64,000 nucleotides of DNA from Thalassoglobus polymorphus (GTDB lineage Bacteria > Planctomycetota > Planctomycetia > Planctomycetales > Planctomycetaceae), in the NCBI RefSeq assembly GCF_007744255.1, contig NZ_CP036267.1, forward strand, positions 3,475,500-3,539,499. Direction: 5' to 3'. Shown here piece by piece: positions 36,508 through 45,013 of this stretch; position 1 is the first letter of the stretch, and the number at the start of each line of letters is the position of its first letter. The position numbers were made by a program, and so were the translations under genes. The notes beneath the pieces are model-generated. The model did not search any database. It saw nothing but the letters and a program-made list of their open reading frames with translations, and was not told where the DNA came from.

Positions 36508-37906
36508 ATTTCGAAATCAAATCCTTCTGCCTGTTGAACAAGGGATGTCATTTCAGGACGAAAGACTCTCCTGGCAAGAGGACGACCTGGCGGCTCTCGA
36601 CAGGGCGTGGGAAGAACTGGCTGGGCATCGGCGACGTGGTAAGAAAACCATCCGCCGAGCTTACGTGGAGCGCCCACGCGGACATTCCAAGACATCCGAC
36701 ATGGCCCTGCAAATTGCGTGGATTCTTCTGGCTTCTAAACGTCCTTTGATCGGTCTCGCTGCCGCCGCAGATCGGGATCAGGCGAACTTCATTCACGACT
36801 CATTGCATCGTTTGGCAAATGCTAATCCAGAGCTATTGCAAAACCTGAAATTTGTTCAGCACGAAGTCCGAAATCCTCTGTCAGGCAGCCGGTTAGAAGT
36901 CATCTCCTCCGATGTCAAAAGCTCTTACGGTGCGTTACCAGACTTTGTGGTGTGTGATGAACTCAGCCACTGGGAAAAGCCAGATATGTGGTATTCCTTA
37001 CTCTCATCAGCTGCCAAGAAGCCAAACTGCGTCCTCACAATCCTCACGAACGCAGGAGTTGGTCGTGGCTGGCAATGGGAGATTCGGGAACATGCCCGGC
37101 AAGATTCATCGTGGTATTTTTCGTCGCTCGATGGTCCGCACGCACCCTGGATTACAGATGACTGGCTCGCTGAACAAAAAGCATTGCTTCCCGAACCGGT
37201 CTTTGAACGCCTCTGGATGAACCGCTGGCAACATTCCGATGGAAATTTTGTCACGCTAGCTGAAGCAGAAGCATGTCGAAATGAAGAACTGAGTTATCAA
37301 ATCGACGGACAACCAGGTCAGTTGTACGTCGCAACAATCGACTACGCGGAAAAACGAGACTTCACCGTTGGCTGCGTTTGTCACCGTGAAGGTGAGACCG
37401 TGGTCGTTGACCGCATGGATGTTGTGAAGCCGACCAGCTCGCAGCCTACACAAATCAGCTGGGTGGAAGATTGGATCGAAGATATCGCCAGCCGGTTTCA
37501 TCGCGTCCGTTTTGTGGTCGATGAATATCAGTTGTTGAGCACGATCCAGCAACTGGAAAATCGCTACCCAATCGAGCGATTCGCATTTCAGTCCGGTCAA
37601 GGAAACCAAAAGCTGGCGGTACAACTGCGACAGCTTCTCTTACATCGAAAACTTCAATGGTATCCCGGATGCGGTACTGTCCCCGGGATTCATCGTGATG
37701 ACCTTGAAACCGAACTTTCGTCGCTGTTGCTGAGGCACTCAAGTAGCGGTCGTGTCCGCATCGATCATATCCAGGACGGGCAACATCACGATGACCGTGC
37801 CTTCGCACTGGGAGTCGCCTGTTTGGCACTCACCGAGGATCATGCAGCTTCCGCCGAAATGATTGTCACGCCGCCAGCGATCAATGGAGCATTTTACCTA
37901 AGGTAA
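36407..37906 (+). CDS. phage-type terminase large subunit (packaging ATPase-nuclease)
   Basis: 499 residues from ATG 36407; ATG 36545 would remove 46 residues. Walker-A-like RPRGHSKTSD at 89-98 and Walker B FVVCDE at 180-185. The coupling-type TILTNAG lies near 211-217. The C-terminal RNase-H-like nuclease shows acidic residues in ATIDYAEKRDF (D312), FVVDEYQ (D372) and GQHHDDRAFALG (D462/D463). In phages it cuts and pumps DNA into capsids. No portal, protease, capsid or tail genes follow; a chromosomal Rrf2 regulator gene is convergent 26 bp away. It is either a prophage remnant or a domesticated DNA-translocating module. Confidence 0.88.
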   Translation: MKNLSSTSGKKQRLSLLNLIQTARSKFRKVPPCEFRNQILLPVEQGMSFQDERLSWQEDDLAALDRAWEELAGHRRRGKKTIRRAYVERPRGHSKTSDMALQIAWILLASKRPLIGLAAAADRDQANFIHDSLHRLANANPELLQNLKFVQHEVRNPLSGSRLEVISSDVKSSYGALPDFVVCDELSHWEKPDMWYSLLSSAAKKPNCVLTILTNAGVGRGWQWEIREHARQDSSWYFSSLDGPHAPWITDDWLAEQKALLPEPVFERLWMNRWQHSDGNFVTLAEAEACRNEELSYQIDGQPGQLYVATIDYAEKRDFTVGCVCHREGETVVVDRMDVVKPTSSQPTQISWVEDWIEDIASRFHRVRFVVDEYQLLSTIQQLENRYPIERFAFQSGQGNQKLAVQLRQLLLHRKLQWYPGCGTVPGIHRDDLETELSSLLLRHSSSGRVRIDHIQDGQHHDDRAFALGVACLALTEDHAASAEMIVTPPAINGAFYLR

Positions 37907-37932
37907 GATCACGCTTCCCTGCAGACTCACTC

Positions 37933-38427
37933 TCACTTCGACTTCGTCTTTGGTTTCGATTTCGGCTTCTTCTTGACTTTTGCTTGCGGCCGACAAAGTG
38001 GAGGGCCGATGTTCGCCAGGGGGATACTCGGGTTCGGATCCGAGAGAACCTCAGCGACCGTTGTTGACTGAAATGCCTCTTCCATCACTTGAATTGCATC
38101 ATCCATCCGTTTGTGGAGCGGGCATAAATACTCTCCATGTGCTTCAAGTCCGAGCGGGCATGTCGTAATTCGTCCGAGTGGCTCAACCGCGTTGACAACA
38201 TCAAGAATCGTAAGTTCGCTCGGGGAGGCCACCAACGAAATCCCTCCGCCGACACCACGTTGCGAACGCAGTATCCCTTCATTCCGTAGGCCTTGCAGCA
38301 CCTTCGAGAGATACGCAGTCGGGACTTGTGTTGCCGCCGCAATTTCGCCCGTTGTTTGTGCGTCGGGACAAACCGACGCCAAATGAACGACAGCACGCAA
38401 TGCATATTCAACAGTTTGAGACAACAT
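37933..38427 (-). CDS. Rrf2-family transcriptional regulator
   Basis: 164 residues from ATG 38427 (MLSQTVEYALRAVVHLAS, the family's standard start). The winged HTH includes TTGEIAAATQVPTAYLSKVLQGL and the wing RGVGGGISL. The cluster region has two close cysteines and a His (TTCPLGLEAHGEYLCPLH); IscR/NsrR/RsrR proteins bind Fe-S clusters with three Cys, so the third ligand is unclear. A lysine-rich tail (KVKKKPKSKPKTKSK) is unusual. Convergent with the terminase gene and likely not part of that cassette. Confidence 0.9.
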   Translation of the reverse strand: MLSQTVEYALRAVVHLASVCPDAQTTGEIAAATQVPTAYLSKVLQGLRNEGILRSQRGVGGGISLVASPSELTILDVVNAVEPLGRITTCPLGLEAHGEYLCPLHKRMDDAIQVMEEAFQSTTVAEVLSDPNPSIPLANIGPPLCRPQAKVKKKPKSKPKTKSK

Positions 38428-38689
38428 CAAAGATTCAATTCTTTCTTGGCGACTCGTTCAAACGTAGGAATTCATTTCAATTCAGCCCCACCCTTAATCT
38501 CTATCAAGATCGTGATTGACTTGCGAGAGGTTTATCGCAACCAGGATCGGATTGAGAACTGATCAAAAGACTTGCATTTGACCTCGCAACCAGTGAAAAA
38601 CTTCATTCCAGAAGTGCCTCGATGACTTCTAAACAACTCCCGTATTGAAGCCAGGAATCGCAAAAAGCTTCACTCTCCGGGATGACGAA

Positions 38690-38872
38690 GGGAGTCAACT
38701 CTCCCGTGTGCCCGTGAAGAACGCAATACTCTAGAAATGATCCTGAAACTTAAAATTGCTCTCTCTCAAACGTTAAGAAAAGCAGCTATTCCAGAGGTTT
38801 TCGGACTGGTTCTAGTTAAAATGCTATTCGCCACGAGGCAAATCCTGCACTTCAAGTTGAAAGATGCACTAA
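38690..38872 (+). mobile_element. family A element interrupted by family B
   Basis: The left family A part (GTGTGCCCGTGAAGAACGCAATACTC) runs to 38731, then family B (38732-38814), then the family A right half (TTAAAATGCTATTCGCCACGAGGCAAATC...GAAAGATGCACTA). Comparison with 5421-5524 shows B entered where A has CTCTTGTAAAAATG, leaving CTAG on both sides. Confidence 0.8.
38732..38814 (+). mobile_element. family B MITE-like element (83 bp), nested in A
   Basis: CTAGAAATGATCCTGAAAC at the left and CGGACTGGTTCTAG at the right, with the conserved GCTCTC(TC)AAACGTTAAG interior. Flanked on both sides by CTAG, consistent with insertion at TA within CTAG. Confidence 0.82.
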
Positions 38873-38951
38873 TGGAATTGTTTTTCGCGGTATTCTGGAC
38901 AAGTGTCGTCTCTTTATTGTAACCAAATCTGCTCAGAGAACTTGAACAGAC

Positions 38952-39824
38952 TTACGGAACGGGTTGAAATGCAAATGAAATCTGGTCCCAAACAGAGCGA
39001 GCCATCTGTTCGTGACCGGGTTGTGATAAATGAATTGTGTCCAGAGTGTTTTCAGGACTGGCAAGAATTTTTGCGAGTTCACGTTTTGGAATCAATTGTA
39101 CAGAATAGCGTCTTGCGAGTCTTCTTTGCACTGAACCAAACCGATTGAACGTCGGCGGGACAGGCAACTCGAACATAACCACTGTTTGGTGGCTTGCTGT
39201 CACCTGGCTGAGAAACTCGTTCAGCGATCGTTCAAAATCTGGGACACTGGTCGCCCCGAGAACATCATTTCCCCCGAGTTCGATCAGAATGACTCCGTCA
39301 ACGAGGGCGAGCTCATCCAGCCGTTTCAATTCCGATCCGACTGTCGCGCCCATTCTGGAATAGTCGATCACCCGAATACTATGCTTCCTGCTCAGCAGAT
39401 TCGGCCATGTTATCGCTTCGTTTTCACTAATTCCGGCAGTCAGGGAATCCGCAAAAATCACAAGCGTACGCGGAGCTGGCTCGTCAAAATCTGGTCGACG
39501 TCGCCCGCTTAGCTCATTGGCAAGCGAGAGACTGACAAACGCAATCACAACGACGATGAAAATCGTTCCGAAGCGTCGGCTCGACCGAAAGTGAAATCGC
39601 CAAATCATCCAACTGATCCCCAGTCCCGCCCCAGCGAAATAGTAGAGACCGTTGCCAGGGACCGCGGTCATGACCATCAAAAGCAGGCCGAAAATGCCAC
39701 ACAGACTCGCCAACCGCTGGACGACCATGCGGCCTGAAGCGATGCCCAACAGGGCAGCGACGAGCATCGCATTCCCCGTCAAAAACGCATCACCACTCAC
39801 AAGATGGAAAACGAAAACATTCAT
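38952..39824 (-). CDS. SGNH/GDSL-type hydrolase with N-terminal membrane region
   Basis: 290 residues. The first 105 carry about four hydrophobic segments (AMLVAALLGIASGRMVV, GIFGLLLMVMTAVPG, YYFAGAGLGISWMIW, TIFIVVVIAFVSLSLA). The hydrolase follows: block I FADSLTAG (Ser nucleophile), block III ELGGNDVLG, block V DTIHLSQPGHEQMA with the catalytic Asp/His. Family members are esterases, lipases or polysaccharide deacetylases. The active site is probably extracytoplasmic. No partner gene is evident. Confidence 0.85.
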   Translation of the reverse strand: MNVFVFHLVSGDAFLTGNAMLVAALLGIASGRMVVQRLASLCGIFGLLLMVMTAVPGNGLYYFAGAGLGISWMIWRFHFRSSRRFGTIFIVVVIAFVSLSLANELSGRRRPDFDEPAPRTLVIFADSLTAGISENEAITWPNLLSRKHSIRVIDYSRMGATVGSELKRLDELALVDGVILIELGGNDVLGATSVPDFERSLNEFLSQVTASHQTVVMFELPVPPTFNRFGSVQRRLARRYSVQLIPKRELAKILASPENTLDTIHLSQPGHEQMARSVWDQISFAFQPVP

Positions 39825-39930
39825 CCCTGTCGGTCCCGAGAAAATTCACGATAAGATCGAAAGCGCGATCGACATTCGGTACGTTAAGATTGACTCGACA
39901 GTTTGATATTCTTGAGACAGGACAAGCGTT

Positions 39931-40275
39931 ATGGCGGAAAAGACGATTTTCAAGAAGATTATCGACAAAGAAATCCCTGCAGACATCATTTACGAAGACG
40001 AGCTCTGCTTAGCCTTCAAGGATTTGAATCCTCAAGCACCTGTACACATTTTGGTCATCCCCAAAAAAGAAATTCGCTCGCTGGGGACCATTGAAGCTGA
40101 GGACCAGACACTGCTAGGGCATTTACTACTGGTGATCCGAAAACTGGCTGAAGACCTGAAACTCTCAGAGGGATTTCGAACCGTCGCAAATACCGGAAAA
40201 GATGGTGGTCAAACAGTCGATCATCTGCACTTCCACCTGCTTGGCCAGCGTCCACTCGATTGGCCACCCGGTTAG
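39931..40275 (+). CDS. hinT: HIT-family nucleotide hydrolase/transferase (HinT-like)
   Basis: 114 residues. HinT proteins hydrolyse purine nucleoside phosphoramidates. The family's start [32 protein letters not shown] and the catalytic histidine triad HLHFHLLG at about 97-104 are all present. Divergent from the SGNH hydrolase gene with about 100 bp between. Confidence 0.95.
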   Translation: MAEKTIFKKIIDKEIPADIIYEDELCLAFKDLNPQAPVHILVIPKKEIRSLGTIEAEDQTLLGHLLLVIRKLAEDLKLSEGFRTVANTGKDGGQTVDHLHFHLLGQRPLDWPPG

Positions 40276-40453
40276 AGGCAGATTGACGACTGGACGGTCC
40301 AACAGCTGGAATTCACAGCCGACAATAAGATGAGCGAGGCCTCAACGAGGGGCCTTTAAAAATGGCCCCAAAACAAATGGATTGTTGTCGGGGCTCTCAG
40401 AAAGCGTTACATCAATGCGATGACTTACAATTCGCTTATTTATCGCTGACTTC

Positions 40454-40648
40454 TTACGACACGTTCGATGTTGCGATCCAGTAGTAAGTTAAAATTGTCA
40501 TCGAAGTCATCGCGATCACAGTATAAAGAAAGAACACTGAGAGCATCTTTCCGATGTTCTCACCCGCTTCCGCGTCGTCAGCATCAAATTGTTTGATCTC
40601 TTCGGGGGCGAAGAGTTCTTCAGATTCAGAAATGGTCTGCTCAGACAT
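40454..40648 (-). CDS. small single-span membrane protein
   Basis: 64 residues: an acidic N-terminal half (SESEELFAPEEIKQFDADDAEAGE) and one membrane helix (MLSVFFLYTVIAMTSMTILTYYW). Not recognised. ATG 40648 preceded by a weak purine stretch. A short inverted repeat (CTCGCT AGAG AGCGAG) lies just upstream and may fold in the leader. Small single-span proteins like this often belong to respiratory or secretion complexes, but nothing here shows it. Confidence 0.55.
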   Translation of the reverse strand: MSEQTISESEELFAPEEIKQFDADDAEAGENIGKMLSVFFLYTVIAMTSMTILTYYWIATSNVS

Positions 40649-40924
40649 AATTCGCTCTCTAGCGAGTATTGATGTGTTTGGTTTGGTGTGCCAAGGGCAA
40701 TTGTTATGAAACTGGCGAAGAAAGTCGAGCCAATTCTCGGCTGTCGAAAATCAAGAATCACAGAGTCCCGAGGTTGGGAGAGCACCTTTTTCAAAAAAGC
40801 GGATATTTCTGGTTGACTCTCCTCCCAGTTCCAGCTTATTTTGCCCTGCAGAGAATCATGTGTCGTCACACACGCATTTTGAGCGTTGCAGTCGCTCGGA
40901 ACCTCAACTCATGAGGATTGTGCG

Positions 40925-41341
40925 ATGCGGATTTTCAAACAACTTCTCCAAGACGAATTTGGCGCAATACTCTCTGCGGAAGCAGTGGTTATTGGGACGA
41001 TTGCCGTTATTGGTGTTTCTGTCGGACTGAATGCAGCTTCAAAATCAGTAAATGCCGAACTCTTCGAATTCGCGTCGGCGATTCGACATCTGGATCAAAG
41101 CTACTCTGTCAGCAAAGTCGAAATCGACGGTGACTGGACTGCCGGATCAGCTTACACACAGCCAGACGTCAAAAAATCTATGAAAGAGCTTGAGAAGAGC
41201 TACTTGAAAGAACAAAAAGAAGTTGAGGAAAAATTGCAACAGCTGCAAAAAGAGCTCATCGAGAGAGAGAAAGAAGCAGAAGAGCAAGAAACTCCTCGAA
41301 AAAAACGTCGAAAGAAGCAAAGGGACGAAAGCAAAATCTAG
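40925..41341 (+). CDS. Flp-pilin-like small membrane protein with coiled-coil tail
   Basis: 138 residues from ATG 40925 (GAGG upstream). Residues 8-40 (DEFGAILSAEAVVIGTIAVIGVSVGLNAASKSVNAEL) resemble Flp/Fap or type IV pilin N-termini, with a Glu near the start of a hydrophobic helix. Unlike pilins it continues into a Lys/Glu-rich helical tail (EKSYLKEQKEVEEKLQQLQK, then KKRRKKQR). The prepilin peptidase at 48218 could process it. The TAG stop (41339-41341) lies at the left end of a degenerate family A element. Confidence 0.65.
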   Translation: MRIFKQLLQDEFGAILSAEAVVIGTIAVIGVSVGLNAASKSVNAELFEFASAIRHLDQSYSVSKVEIDGDWTAGSAYTQPDVKKSMKELEKSYLKEQKEVEEKLQQLQKELIEREKEAEEQETPRKKRRKKQRDESKI

Positions 41342-41425
41342 CCCTCTGCATTGCTTGCAGTGCCCGTGAAACGGCACTTTTAGCACTTCACAGGTTGCTC
41401 ACGACGAAGCAAAACGTAAAGCGCA
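41339..41425 (+). repeat. degenerate family A element
   Basis: Starts CTAGCCCTCTGCATTGCTTG then CAGTGCCCGTGAA, matching the family A left end (CTAGAGCAGTTTGCTCT...GTGTGCCCGTGAA). The right half is weaker (GGTTGCTCACGACGAAGCAAAAC). The first TAG is the stop codon of the pilin-like gene. The right limit is approximate. Confidence 0.6.
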
Positions 41426-41558
41426 ACAGACTGGTCTCCCTGAGAAAATTCGACTTAGGATGCTATGAGGGAATCGCTTGCAATAAAAACCTTATCATTA
41501 TCGAGCGTATCCTGAGGGCGTCAAAGTCGCCTCATCAAGGCACCACTTTGACGAAAAT

Positions 41559-42782
41559 TCAGTGAACAACTTCGACTCGCTCCCGGTTTACTCCGTCCAT
41601 CAGTTTTTGGACTCTGGATTCTGTAAGTTGAGTCAATTCAGCTGCTGTGTACTTCTGTGAGGAAAGGTCGATTCGATCCCCAAACTGGACAACGACCTTT
41701 CTCTCTCCACGAGGGGTTGGGTAATGAAGCTCGAAAAGGTCTTCTTCGAATTTATCAATCGTTTCCGCGATCCGTTCGATGGTCGGGTTCTCGACAGTGT
41801 AGTTGCCTCGGTAACTTGAAAGCTGGGTGACAAAAAACATGTCGTCCATGTGCTGCTTCAATGATTCGAGTCTCGCTTCCAATTCGGGATTTGAAACATT
41901 CTCCTGAATTTCAGCCTGAGCTTTTTCCGTCAGGCGAATCAACGCTCCACGCACGGTTCGAATTTGATCAACGATATCACCTCCTCGAAACTTTATGTCG
42001 AGCTGTTGACGTACTTTTTGCACAACAAAATCTGCCAGATTCCGGAGGCGCTCAGGGAGTTCCCCCGGATGTGTGGAGCCGGTGTATTCGATCTCTTTGG
42101 ATGCCAAAAATCCTTCTCCAAATCGATAAATACGCTCAATCAGCGGTAAATCGGGACGAGGTCGCCAACGAATGCGGTGTTCGAGCTGGTTCATCATCTC
42201 GATCAATTCCGGTGTTGGGTCCTTCGTGTAAAAACATTTCATGACGGCTGGATAGACATGAATCGGCCGGGCTGATTTCTTCTTCGCACTCAACGCAATC
42301 GCAGCAGCACCTTCGCGGAATGGCATGACTCGATCATTCGAATGATACAGGTCTCCCTCCGGAAAAATGACGAGAGCGTGCGGATCAGAACTGAGTATAG
42401 AAAGCGCCTGGCGATACGCCTTCGTGTCGGTCCCTTCACGGTTAATGCTGAAGGCTCCGTGTCGCTGAAGCATATGCCGGCCGAATGTCCCAGCGAGCTG
42501 AAAGACCTGCCACGCGGACATAAAATGTGTATGCCAACCGCTACGAATCCCAGCTTCGATCATCACATGAGAATCGTAATGAAAAGAGTGATTCGGCAAG
42601 ATGAGGACACCTGCGCCGCTCCTGAGCGACTCTGAAATCCGCTCGCCATGCCGAACTTCAATTTCGTGGATCCCTAACTTCGCTAGGTCTCCTTTCCTCC
42701 AGAATCGTGTCGCACGTACAAACTTTGGGCTCAGTCGAGAGGGCCACCAGTTCGGTGGAGTTTGATAAGGTTGGGGATTCAT
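41559..42782 (-). CDS. 1-acylglycerol-3-phosphate acyltransferase-like (PlsC family)
   Basis: 407 residues, longer than simple PlsC. The acyltransferase motif HSFHYD (H-x4-D) lies near residue 66, and FPEGDLYHSNDRVMPFREGAAAIAL carries the glycerophosphate-binding block. The C-terminal third is helical, with coiled-coil-like stretches (NPELEARLESLKQHMDDMFF). The family transfers acyl chains to lysophosphatidate or related acceptors at the membrane. The ATG at 42782 overlaps (ATGA) the stop of a 68-codon upstream frame, possibly coupled. Confidence 0.85.
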   Translation of the reverse strand: MNPQPYQTPPNWWPSRLSPKFVRATRFWRKGDLAKLGIHEIEVRHGERISESLRSGAGVLILPNHSFHYDSHVMIEAGIRSGWHTHFMSAWQVFQLAGTFGRHMLQRHGAFSINREGTDTKAYRQALSILSSDPHALVIFPEGDLYHSNDRVMPFREGAAAIALSAKKKSARPIHVYPAVMKCFYTKDPTPELIEMMNQLEHRIRWRPRPDLPLIERIYRFGEGFLASKEIEYTGSTHPGELPERLRNLADFVVQKVRQQLDIKFRGGDIVDQIRTVRGALIRLTEKAQAEIQENVSNPELEARLESLKQHMDDMFFVTQLSSYRGNYTVENPTIERIAETIDKFEEDLFELHYPTPRGERKVVVQFGDRIDLSSQKYTAAELTQLTESRVQKLMDGVNRERVEVVH

Positions 42783-43528
42783 TCCGGGCTCGCCTCGTCT
42801 TCATCACGTAGTGCAATCGATTCAAGAGTCCGCAGGGATTCAGGCGAGGTTTGATATCGCATCTCACGCTTACAAAGTTGAAAAATTGTCACTCCGCACT
42901 TTCGTGCTGCCCGTTCCCACAAAGAGTGCTGATGCTGAGAAGCCCCCCAAAGTCGAACCCCAATTTTTGATAACGAACAAATCAAATCTTCAGTAAAGCA
43001 CCGAATAGCTCAAACTGCCTACAGTTTGCCTGCGAACAACGGGTTTCGTCAATAAGGTAAGAGAAGCGACGCTGTCGAACTGACTGATTGCCTGGCCCTG
43101 CATCGTCCGAATTTGCAACGAATTTTGCTTTCGCTATTAGAACTTAAGCGATGAGCGAATCTCAACGATGAGCACATTGACGCAGAAAACCGATGAGCCT
43201 GCCTGAACCTGGCTGTAAACGCGATGTATCATCGCCCCCGATGCATACGGTTGCATCAGTTGTCACGCTTTTGGCCTGTTTGTTGTTCAATTCTCACTGT
43301 TCAGCCGGTATTAAGTTGCGAAATCGCCATAATTCTCTCGATTCCTGAAAGAGAGCGTGACGTTTCTCTTGTTTCGTTGCGTACGGTCGTTGTCTGGTAG
43401 TAAAGTTGTATTGAATGAGTCGGTTTTGACAGAAACCAACTTCAGGGGCAATTTGCCCAATACAGAAAATGACGACAATCAACCTGTTCAACGCATTGTT
43501 TCAACTACACAACTGAGGTGATTTTCCC
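42783..43528. other. intergenic region, one uncertain small frame
   Basis: About 745 bp. A 68-codon minus-strand frame (42985-42779, TTG start) ends in RTLESIALRDEDEASPE and its TGA overlaps the PlsC start as ATGA. That is suggestive of a coupled small gene but nothing in it is recognisable. Rest: no repeat or hairpin recognised. Confidence 0.4.
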
Positions 43529-43954
43529 GTGAATAAAATGAGCTTGGCAGGAACATCGCTGGTCGCTGCAATCCCGGCTGGGATTCTTGGATATCTCATG
43601 CTCATGGCGGTCATGAACAACATGGAAGGGATGCCGACGGTTCTAAAAGTCGCAGCCATCATGTTACTCATCATGGCTGCAGTGGTCATTCTCCTCCCTG
43701 TGTACATTCTGATTTACTTCGGCGGAGGGAAAGCGGCTCAAAAATCGGCTTCCGAATCAAACTCAGAAACTTCATCAGTCCCCTCTTCAACAGACGATGA
43801 CGACCTTGACGGCAATTTTGACGATGAAATCGGTGACATCGATGATGACGACGAACTCTCCGATGAGAGTTTTGAAGCAGACGATGATGATGACGATGAA
43901 TTCGCAACTGACGACGAGTTTGAATTCGACGAAGACGACGAGGAAGAATTATAG
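43529..43954 (+). CDS. two-span membrane protein with acidic tail
   Basis: 141 residues. GTG start at 43529 with GAGGTGA about 7 nt upstream; an ATG at 43538 is the alternative. Two hydrophobic helices (SLVAAIPAGILGYLMLMAVM and VAAIMLLIMAAVVILLPVYILIYF) are followed by a C-terminal half that is almost entirely Asp/Glu/Ser (DDDDLDGNFDDEIGDIDD and on). Function unknown; the tail could bind cations or a basic partner. Confidence 0.65.
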   Translation: MNKMSLAGTSLVAAIPAGILGYLMLMAVMNNMEGMPTVLKVAAIMLLIMAAVVILLPVYILIYFGGGKAAQKSASESNSETSSVPSSTDDDDLDGNFDDEIGDIDDDDELSDESFEADDDDDDEFATDDEFEFDEDDEEEL

Positions 43955-43981
43955 AAACGCAAAGACCTTCGCCAGCGACGC

Positions 43982-44355
43982 TTCCTGAAGAACCGTAGCT
44001 GGAAAACGAATTTCATTTCTAAACGACTCTTGATCGGGACAGTTCTTCCCGTTGTTTTCTTATTTTCAATCTCAGATTTCCGGGCTGCCGAGTCTCCGTT
44101 GCAGATTCATTTTACAGACAAGATTCTGACCTCCGACTCTCAGAAGAAACGCCGACTTGATCAACCTTCCCCTGCTGAGAAGCCAAACTTGACGAACTGA
44201 ATCGAGAGTTGTCTATCAAAGATTTGGAATCCCCCGACTACTGTCATTTCATGGTGAGTGCCGCGCGTGCCACCGCTCAGCAATGGGAGTTGGTCAATCT
44301 TTGTCTCGATCGAATTCTCTTAACATTCGATGAAATCAGGATTTTCGTGGAATAA
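43982..44355 (+). pseudogene. frameshifted small exported-protein gene abutting the ECF sigma gene
   Basis: In one frame, sequence to 44200 reads as a signal peptide and start of a protein: KRLLIGTVLPVVFLFSISDF then RAAESPLQIHFTDKILTSD. In the next frame, from about 44179 to the TAA at 44353-44355, it reads LDELNRELSIKDLESPDYCH, then AARATAQQWELVNLCLDRIL and EIRIFVE. A one-base shift near 44185 joins the two into a protein of roughly 100-115 residues. The stop abuts the sigma-factor ATG (TAAATG), which suggests an operon member. No ATG is in frame (TTG at 44030 is possible). A pseudogene, a sequencing error or a programmed shift would all fit. Confidence 0.45.
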
Positions 44356-44907
44356 ATGGGCACCGAATCAGATCAGTTTGGCAAGGGAATGAATACAGAA
44401 CGATCATCACAGTCAAATTCTGTAGGCATCTCGATCCAAGAACTGGTCAATTCGTTCTATTCAGACGTCTACCGGTTTGCGTATCGATTGTCTGGCAATC
44501 AGGCAGATGCCGAAGACCTGACTCAACAGACGTTCTTAACGGCTTGCCGTAAACTCCATCAGATCAAGGACTTATCCAAAAGTCGCTCTTGGTTGTTTAC
44601 GATTGTCCGGAATGCATTTCTAAAAACACAAAGACACCCTGAAATAGAACTCTCCACGTTTGAGGACATGGTCGTCGCTGTTGACGCCCCTACGGTTCTC
44701 AACCTTGAGTTTGATGAGGAAGCGCTAGGAATTGCTCTGGGAGAAATGCCAGAGACATACCGGACTCCGGTTCTTCTCTACTATTTTGAGGAAATCGGAT
44801 ACAAAGAGATCGCTGAAATCCTGCAAGTTCCCATCGGGACGGTGATGAGCCGACTCTCTCGGGGAAAGCAGTTTCTTCGATCAAAACTTTCACCCGAATC
44901 ACCATAA
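44356..44907 (+). CDS. ECF-type RNA polymerase sigma factor
   Basis: 183 residues. Region 2: VNSFYSDVYRFAYRLSGNQADAEDLTQQTFLTA, about residues 32-64, followed by W-containing SRSWLFTIVRNAFLK. Region 4: EALGIALGEMPETYRTPVLLYYFEEIGYKEIAEILQVPIGTVMSRLSRGK with the HTH. There is no extra domain beyond the short Ser/Gln-rich lead. Followed by the anti-sigma gene 106 bp downstream and directly preceded by the frameshifted small gene. Likely controls a regulon in response to envelope signals through the anti-sigma factor. Confidence 0.92.
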   Translation: MGTESDQFGKGMNTERSSQSNSVGISIQELVNSFYSDVYRFAYRLSGNQADAEDLTQQTFLTACRKLHQIKDLSKSRSWLFTIVRNAFLKTQRHPEIELSTFEDMVVAVDAPTVLNLEFDEEALGIALGEMPETYRTPVLLYYFEEIGYKEIAEILQVPIGTVMSRLSRGKQFLRSKLSPESP

Positions 44908-45013
44908 GCCAACAAACGAACTGAACCAATAAAAACAGCTCGACAGAACGGATTTGTCGAAACAGACTGCCAACAGACATAAGCAGTCTCTGCAAGGATG
45001 ACGGAACACTCCC

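Larger units (their letters stand above)
38428..38951. other. intergenic region holding a nested A/B repeat
   Basis: Between the Rrf2 and SGNH hydrolase genes. About 38690-38872 is a family A element with a family B insertion. The first 260 bp should include the Rrf2 promoter. No gene is seen. Confidence 0.5.
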
